From assembly GCF_029962835.1 (NCBI RefSeq), contig NC_080574.1:26572001-26636000 (forward strand): a stretch of 64,000 bases of DNA, written 5' to 3'. Shown here piece after piece: positions 58,301 to 64,000 of the stretch. Position numbers and translations under genes: made by a program. The notes beneath the pieces are model-generated. The model saw only the letters and a program-made list of their open reading frames with translations. It was not told the origin of the DNA and ran no database searches. Each line of letters begins with the position of its first letter. Within the stretch, counting starts at the first letter, position 1. This stretch comes from Magnolia sinica. Lineage: Eukaryota; Streptophyta; Magnoliopsida; Magnoliales; Magnoliaceae.

Positions 58301-61300
58301 CAAACAAAAGAGAAGAAAAATTAACACAGAAAACAAGGTTAGATCACAGTTGTTGTTGGTGGTGCTGGTGTTATTGTTGTTGGTGGTGGTGGTGCTGGTG
58401 GTGGTGGTGTCGTGTTGGTGCTGGTGTCGTGTTGGTGCTGGTGGTGCTGTTGCCTGTTGTGGGTGTTCATGGTGATGGTGGAGGTGGTGGTGGTGGTGTT
58501 TGCTGCTGCTGCTGTTGGTGGTGTTGGAATTATTGTTGCTATTATTATTATTATTATTAAAGGAAAGCAGCTTACCCACATCATTATTACTATTATTGTT
58601 ATTGTTATTGTTATTATTTAAAGGCTACTATTATTATTATTGGTATTATTATTGTTATTCTTTAAGGCTACTATTATTATTATTAGCACTTTGGTTTCTC
58701 ATGCCATATTACTTAACAAAGTTCTAATCCATACCAGACCACCAGATCATTGGCCAAATAGTATCAGGTTTTATTAAAGACATCACATACTAGATGAAAC
58801 AAGTGCAACTAATGTAACATGAAACATACTTTGATCAGCTGAATTATGCACAGCCTTACTAGAACACTAATCCAAAGCAATCAAACCACAATTCGCAGCT
58901 AAAGGTCAAAGATGAATAGGAAAATATAAAATAATAAAATAAAATAAAATAAGCAAGGAACATACCACTGTTGACATTGGAGATTGAGTGAACTTCTCAT
59001 AGTCAAAATCTTGGAACAGTTGGCGTGTAAATGCAGCATCTTGCCCACAAACCTCACAGTGCGAAGACCTCCCTCTAATTTTCACCTGGGCAAAATGAAA
59101 CAATTTCAGCAAGAGTCCAACTGGCATTGATCTTGAAGTGAAAAAGACAATTACAGGGCTTCCACAAATTCAAACAATTTGTAGATCTAGGAATTATCCA
59201 CTTGACCGGAGGATACTTATAGCATCCTTGACTGCTTAACTTTATGGAAGTGAGAGCTATGATTTGGTAATCCAGAAACTGATCCAATGGGAGCCAAGTT
59301 GAATGCCCATGGAGAGAAAATCTCCTCAATGGCATTATCCTAACCTATTCATCACTGACCTTCAAATAAAAGATTGTGGAAAAAATATACAACAGCAGGC
59401 CACATTAAATTCAAAGAAAGATAGATTGGATGGATAGGTTCGTCCAACCTGGGAGACATTTTGCCCATGATCCATCCATGGTCGATTCCACCAGATAAAC
59501 GGTCAGGATCACTCAAACTATGGTCCCACTTGTGCATCAGAAACTCTAAGGACACTGCATATCCTCAGTTTGAATCATGCAATTCCTCTAAAACAAAAGC
59601 CAACCACTATGTCATTGAGACAGTCCAAATGGGAGTGATACTGGCAGTCCACAATAATTTTTCACATATTCTATCACAATTTCCATGAATCATGCAAGAT
59701 AGTGATGCAATTAAAGCCAAGATTTATGTCGCTAGTTTAATTGGGACAGTGTTTAGATTATGATGATGATTTACGTAACTAGTTCAATGTTATATGCCTT
59801 GGGTAGCCAAACCTCCTGGTTTACCAAGGGATAAATTGGATTCCAACATTTAAGTCTTTGCCTAGCAGTGTTCAGCCAAGTGATACAGATTGCCATCACG
59901 CTTCACAGACATGGTCTGGGAGATAAGTGGCGTATGGTATTGTCTTTAAATGGGTCAGAGCACTGAGCACCTTAGACACGCAACCCCAGGTGTACCCCTC
60001 CCCAAGCCAGGAGGCCTTTACAAAAAGTATTCGGATTCTACGAAGAGTATGGGCTGCAAAGAACAAGTCACTCCATTGAGATGTTTGACCTTGAAGCAAG
60101 CATCCGAATCTCATCACAAGAAATGCAAAGTACCACAGCTCATTTTTCCTTTCCCTATCCAGTCTATGATAATTTCCAGTCTCCTTCAACAATAATTTCT
60201 ATTGGACAAGTTGTGGAAAACAAAGAAGGCGGCCCTATTTCCAGTAGTAATTGGCCAGAATACAAGAATTTCAGCTCCCCTAGATACCTGATAATACATC
60301 CAATACCGAGTGCCCTGCCTGTTCAGAGAAAATCTTTGAAGATAGGCTTCCAAGCTCCTGCAGGACTGGTCTCCCTAGACAGCACCCTTTTCAAAATCCC
60401 ACTGCATTCTCTCCTCTCCTCTCTCCAGTTTCTTGAAACATCCAAATGCTGAGATCCGGTCAAATTCTTTCAACAAGAAGACCCAACCTATTATTGCTCC
60501 TTTGATCATATGAGTAACTCCTTTAAGAGACATTTCCTCGTATTCAAGTAATCTTGTCTCTCTTTCCAGATTCCTAAATGTTGGCAAACTGCAAACAGAG
60601 TAAGATTCCAAAGGACGTTACCCATTGACTCCACTATGTTTCCTGGATCTTCCTTGACATAATGGAAGAACAAGCTACAAGAAAATTGGGAAATCCAATG
60701 CCCAAGTAGAAGACAATGCTATGTCTATTACTTGCAATGAGAATGTGTGGCTTTGAGAGCTCCATAGTGACTTGGACATTCATCTACACAGGGATAACAG
60801 CTATATGATTAGATCACATCTAATCCAGTGCTCCAATAGTGATCTGGTGCACAAAGCATATGAGGAAGATTACATTCTTCTTCTTCTTTTTTTTTTAAAT
60901 TTTTTTAAGTGAGAGAATGAATGGTTATGCTCATCTACTATGAAGATTGTCAGTGTGTTTCAGTGTTCAAAATATCAGTATCGCGTTACGTATCACATCC
61001 TTTGGATATAGATACATATTATCGCACGGGATATATCGTTTGTATCGGGTAATTTATCGCACTTTTTAGGAAACATGGGGAAACATTGGGAAAATGGCTG
61101 AATTTTTCAATGGATTTTTCAATGGAACTTCAGCATTGTTAAAAAAAAATACCTTAATACACACTAGTAGATCATAACATCTCAAAAAAGAAGTGCACAT
61201 AATAGGCTTCCTTTGTATATGGCCCTAAGTTATGCATTGTCTAACTGAACTAATGCAATTATATTCAAATTGAATGCATAACATTTAGAGTGTATGTGAT

Positions 61301-62104
61301 GATCATTCCATCGAACACTCCTAAATACTTCGAAAATGGTCTCAATTGACAGCTAGTTGAAGGGAAATTTCGAGAAAAAAAATAACTTTTTATTAATTTT
61401 TTATTAAAAAATAATTTTTATTTTTCAAAAATTGACAAAGACTTGACAAATCAATAGATCAGCCCTCATACATGCTTGATTTCATGTTTGGAGTGCAAAA
61501 TTGCAAGCAATTTGGGAGAAATTGGGGAATTTTTGAATTTTTCCAAATTTTCACCAAATCGGACCACCAATACTCAAATTTTGAAATTAGTGTGTATGTG
61601 ATGATCCTTTCATTAAATAATCCTAAATATTTCGAAATTAGTCTCAATTGATAGCTGGTTGAAGGAAATTTTCGAAAAAAAATATAGAGAACATGAAGAA
61701 CCAATGGATATCAAAATCAAAGCTCCAACTCCATTATTTTTCATGCAAAACATGAAGAACCAATGGATTTATAACCATTTGACACTGATTTAACATAATT
61801 TCAACTAAAAAAAAAGGGATCAAAAATTAAAAAATGCTCACTCGATCGAACATCTAGGATATATCGGCACTACCTGTGTTTCGTATCACAAAGGTGGGAC
61901 ACAAGATGTATCGTGGGATATATCGGTCGATATCGTCAATAATTAAAACATTGGTGTGTTTACCAAAGATACATGTACCTGGGATGTTAGGTGTTGTTGT
62001 CTTATGTTTTTTCTTTAGCTTTTGATAGATGGCACTTACAATTTTTATTGAAAAACTATCACTCAAAATAATAATAATAATAATAATAACTTAATGAAAA
62101 ATGG

Positions 62105-62135
<31 letters not shown>

Positions 62136-63582
62136 CGGTTACAGAAGGGTAGAGGTTGACAAGAATTTATTGAAAAAGGACCAACTGCCAAAAGACTACA
62201 AAAAAGGGAAAATAAACAAGAAAACAAAAGGAACTACATCCTAAACATCGAAACAGAAATATGAAAATTGGGCAGCAGGGAGAACATTAGCTGCATGCGC
62301 CCACTCAATTACATTAGCTGCATCGCCCCACCATAAGGATGCTCCCTAGAGCACCCTAATTTGATAACCCATTGATCATTCGCCTCCCTCGGAAGCAATT
62401 CTATGGTCCTATTGACCTGAACCCTAATTTGATAACCCACTGATCATTTGCCACCCTCGGAAGCAATTATATGGTCCTATTGACCTGCGAAGCCCAAAGA
62501 TCCAATCAAATGACCAGTTGTGATGATTTCGCATACACCAATTAAGCAAATCTTTCCCCAAATAATCCTTTCACTAATTGAATACCCTTAAAAAGCACTG
62601 TAGCTTTTGCTTCGTTAGATTCCTTCTCCCCCATAGGAATTTAGTAAAACACCACCCCTACCATAGATGTTCATTTAATGAATTACAGATCACAAAACTT
62701 TAACTGCTTTATTTTGTTTTGAATTTGTATACAATCCAAAAGGTTCTCTAAAATAAGACAAATCACTATTCCCAATTTTTGTTCAGCAGTATTGCAGTTC
62801 ATAGTCCAATTCCGATAAAGTACCAGTTTGATCATTTGATGAAATCAGTACATGCATTCATCCATCAGCTCTGTTCCAATTGCTATTGATACATCACAAG
62901 TTGGAAATCCAGTTTATTTATTTATTTATTTTATTTTAAAGATGAAGCAATTTACTAAAACAAAAGCCAAACAAAACAGCAGAAAAAGCAAAGGAAAACA
63001 AACCACACCCCAAACCACAGAAACAACAACACACCCACCCCAGGGGACCTAAGCACCCCAAAGCCAGCAGAAGCTTATGCATGCCTAAAGCCCGTTCCAA
63101 CTGCCAACTAATTTCAGTTTGGCTTGAAATTTTTAATCAGGAGAGGAAAAGTGACTATTTGATGTTCCAAGCCAACACACCCACCCAGGGGGAACCTAAG
63201 AGCACCCCCCCCCCCCCCCCCCCCAGCAGAAGCTTATGCATGACTAAAGCCTGTTCCAACGTCCAACTAATTTCGGTTTGGCTTGAAATTTTTAATCTGG
63301 AAAGGAAAAGTGACTATTTGATGTTCCAAAGCTTGATATTCATATAACTTGCACTAAAAGTACTACAAAAAACAATTAAGAAAATAAATGTATGATCTAA
63401 AACTATGATGTTAGGAAAGACATGCAAGTTTTCAAAGACTTGGAAACAAGAAAAGAAACATACGATACGAATCCGTCCTGATAAGGCATCAAAAAGAAGC
63501 ATCCGTCTAGATAGGGGCTCGCCAATAGCACTCACAACCTTTATAGCCTCCAGAGCTTGGAGGCAGCCAATCACACCGGGAA
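55386..63582 (-). CDS. CNX5: MOCS3/CNX5 sulfurtransferase, C-terminal exons (5' part outside window)
   Basis: Minus strand. Three exons join in phase: 63,464-63,582, 58,966-59,085 and 55,386-55,778, giving about 210 C-terminal residues. The first has the end of the E1-like (ThiF/MoeB) domain: 'VIGCLQALEAIKVVSAIGEP', 'MLLFDALSGRIRI'. The second carries the zinc pair 'HCEVCG' and 'FDYEKFTQSP'. The last is a rhodanese domain with 'VLVDVRPSHHFKI' and the active-site loop 'VICRRGNDSQRAV', whose Cys accepts the persulfide. Family role: cytosolic activation and sulfuration of MOCS2A for molybdopterin synthesis and of URM1 for tRNA thiolation. No breaks were seen in these exons. The N-terminal two-thirds with the ATP-binding loop must lie beyond 64,000. 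Confidence 0.93.
55943..56693 (-). mobile_element. hAT-type MITE, copy 1, 751 bp, with 8-bp TSD
   Basis: The left end is CAGGGTTTTAAATAGCAG and the right end GCGCTATTTGAAACAG. Perfect TGTGCAAT copies flank it (55,935-55,942 and 56,694-56,701). The arms contain 'gtagcat', 'gtaacg' and 'gctacaca' words. Relative to the copy at 57,382 it is inverted: its left arm with 'tttttaatttaaaaata' matches that copy's right arm. No coding capacity. Confidence 0.8.
57382..58020 (+). mobile_element. hAT-type MITE, copy 2, 639 bp, with 8-bp TSD
   Basis: It begins CAGTGTTTCAAATAGCGCC and ends CGCTATTTAAAACATTG. The flanks are TTCTGGAC (57,374-57,381) and TTTTGGAC (58,021-58,028), an 8-bp duplication with one change. 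The left 170 bp are dense in 'gtagcg/cgctac' words that can fold back. Inverted relative to copy 1, 688 bp away. Confidence 0.82.
58352..58690. repeat. Compound triplet microsatellite (GTT/GGT then ATT)
   Basis: A 'ttgttggtggtggtgctggtg' type tract is followed by 'attattattatt' runs, with a repeated 'aaaggctactattattatt' unit. It explains all the long repetitive open frames here on both strands. Confidence 0.9.
60961..61953. mobile_element. hAT-like non-autonomous element, 993 bp, perfect 8-bp TSD
   Basis: It begins CAGTGTTCAAAATATCAGTA and ends AATTAAAACATTG, with GTGTGTTT on both sides (60,953-60,960 and 61,954-61,961). The ends resemble those of the 57,382 copy (CAGTGTT..AACATTG), but the subterminal words differ: 'gatatatcg' and 'tatcgcg' dominate. 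Inside are two related blocks containing 'gtgtatgtgatgatc' (61,290 and 61,590). No transposase frame. Confidence 0.82.
62105..62133. repeat. Poly-A tract
   Basis: 29 consecutive A residues, preceded by an 'ataataataat' run. It may be the tail of an old retroposed sequence. No body could be assigned. Confidence 0.8.
62353..62488. repeat. 68-bp tandem duplication
   Basis: 'accctaatttgataaccca' through 'ggtcctattgacctg' occurs at 62,353 and again at 62,421 with few changes. Confidence 0.85.
63064..63331. repeat. Direct duplication of about 110 bp with poly-C spacer
   Basis: The block 'cagcagaagcttatgcatg' through 'tgactatttgatgttccaa' occurs at 63,065 and 63,224, period about 159 bp. A run of 20 C residues (63,205-63,224) precedes the second unit. 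Confidence 0.85.
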
Positions 63583-63763
63583 CTAGAAAAGGTGAAGAGA
63601 CAAAACCAAAGATATAAAATTCAAGCTGATGTATGAATTGGAGAAAGAAGATATTTGAAGTCAGAAATAATGGGCAAAAGAAAGACAGAACAAGAAAGCA
63701 AGATAAGTCAACAGTTCATCTTGACTCAATTTTAGACAAAACTTAAATAAAATAGTAAGGATT

Positions 63764-63766
<3 letters not shown>

Positions 63767-63800
<34 letters not shown>

Positions 63801-63905
63801 CACACACACACACACTCATGCCATAGTGGGATTTCACCACCTATGGATACTCAAACCCTTGACCGGGTGTTGAAACTCTTGAGAGTCTACCACCGGAGGC
63901 TCCTA
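63767..63905 (-). mobile_element. SINE copy, same family as 10.8 kb
   Basis: On the minus strand the body contains 'ctctcaagagtttcaacacc', 'cggtcaagggtttgag', a GT-repeat and then a 30-base A tract (plus-strand T 63,767-63,796). It shares 'gttgaaactc' and 'cccttgaccgggtg' with the unit at 10,844-10,991. No TSD could be fixed, so the 5' edge is approximate. It lies in a further CNX5 intron. Confidence 0.65.
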
Positions 63906-64000
63906 AAGTTCTTTAGCTTCATTGAAATCCCAGTCTAAGCCTCATCCTCTGAAATATTACTCAATTTTTTCTTCCGATTTTTCCCTCTCTTTCACAATAC

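Larger units (their letters stand above)
55779..58965 (-). other. CNX5 intron with two inverted hAT-type MITEs and simple repeats
   Basis: It is bounded on the minus strand by 'gtatgttcc' (donor) and 'gaatgcag' (acceptor). It holds the MITEs at 55,943 and 57,382 and a triplet-repeat tract at 58,352-58,690. Open frames here are Gln/Asn-, Cys- or His-rich repeat products, not genes. Confidence 0.75.
59086..63463 (-). other. CNX5 intron, 4.4 kb
   Basis: It is bounded by 'gtatgtttc' and 'ttttgcccag' on the minus strand. It contains the hAT-like element at 60,961, a poly-A tract (62,105-62,133), two local tandem duplications and a poly-C run. The 123-codon open frame at 60,081-60,452 (+) and its minus-strand shadow have no recognised domain. 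Confidence 0.75.

Noticed and set aside
58018-58579. Cys/Trp-, Asn- and His-rich open frames on both strands
   Set aside because: They arise entirely from the GTT/GGT/ATT triplet microsatellite.
60081-60452. 123-codon plus-strand open frame within the CNX5 intron
   Set aside because: No domain was recognised, and the minus strand is also partly open. Possible old transposon text, but unsupported.

Overview
The window is plant nuclear DNA. It holds three spliced protein-coding genes, plant retrotransposon lineages (Tat/Ogre-type Ty3/gypsy, RTE-type LINE) and many terminal-inverted-repeat (TIR) elements. Several short TIR families carry an internal core with a GGNCCCACC motif and a matching GTCCATCC motif. 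I associate that core with woody magnoliids (Liriodendron, Magnolia and Lauraceae types), but the taxon is an inference. No bacterial, organellar or CRISPR-type sequence was seen.

Layout. 1-4.8 kb: abutting TIR elements, then unique flank. 4,838-8,187 (+): an intact two-exon LRR receptor kinase matching CEPR2, a receptor for C-terminally encoded peptides. 8.2-18.6 kb: intergenic DNA with a Tourist-type MITE, a MULE-type MITE with a perfect 9-bp target-site duplication (TSD), a SINE with a perfect 12-bp TSD, a solo LTR and an LTR-like block with a degenerate tandem array. 18,628-38,104 (-): a 19.5-kb Tat/Ogre-like retrotransposon with both LTRs and a 5-bp TSD (GGACC). Its gag-pol is degraded, it has two RNase H modules, and it carries a decayed plant-mobile-domain ORF in antisense. 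A 4.0-kb solo LTR (TSD ATGAT) splits its second RNase H. The retrotransposon itself lies inside the terminal repeat of a MITE.

39-54 kb (+): an ECT/YTHDF-type m6A reader gene. Coding exons are resolved from 44,313 onward; the 5' end is uncertain. Its third coding exon is enlarged by 54-bp tandem repeats and a 273-bp duplication. The YTH aromatic-cage loop has one extra residue, and the last exon has a 1-base shift that replaces the C-terminus. One intron carries a 5'-truncated RTE LINE with an 18-bp TSD.

55.4-64 kb (-): the last three coding exons of MOCS3/CNX5, the molybdopterin/tRNA-thiolation sulfur carrier activator. They encode the end of the E1-like part and the rhodanese domain; the 5' part lies beyond the window. 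Its long introns hold hAT-type elements with 8-bp TSDs, two of them an inverted pair, plus simple repeats, tandem duplications and another SINE copy.

The three genes are unrelated in pathway: peptide perception at the plasma membrane, cytoplasmic m6A reading, and cytosolic sulfur transfer. They look like independent neighbours separated by transposon blocks. The most unusual signals are the three changes in the ECT gene and the nested, antisense-ORF-bearing retrotransposon.
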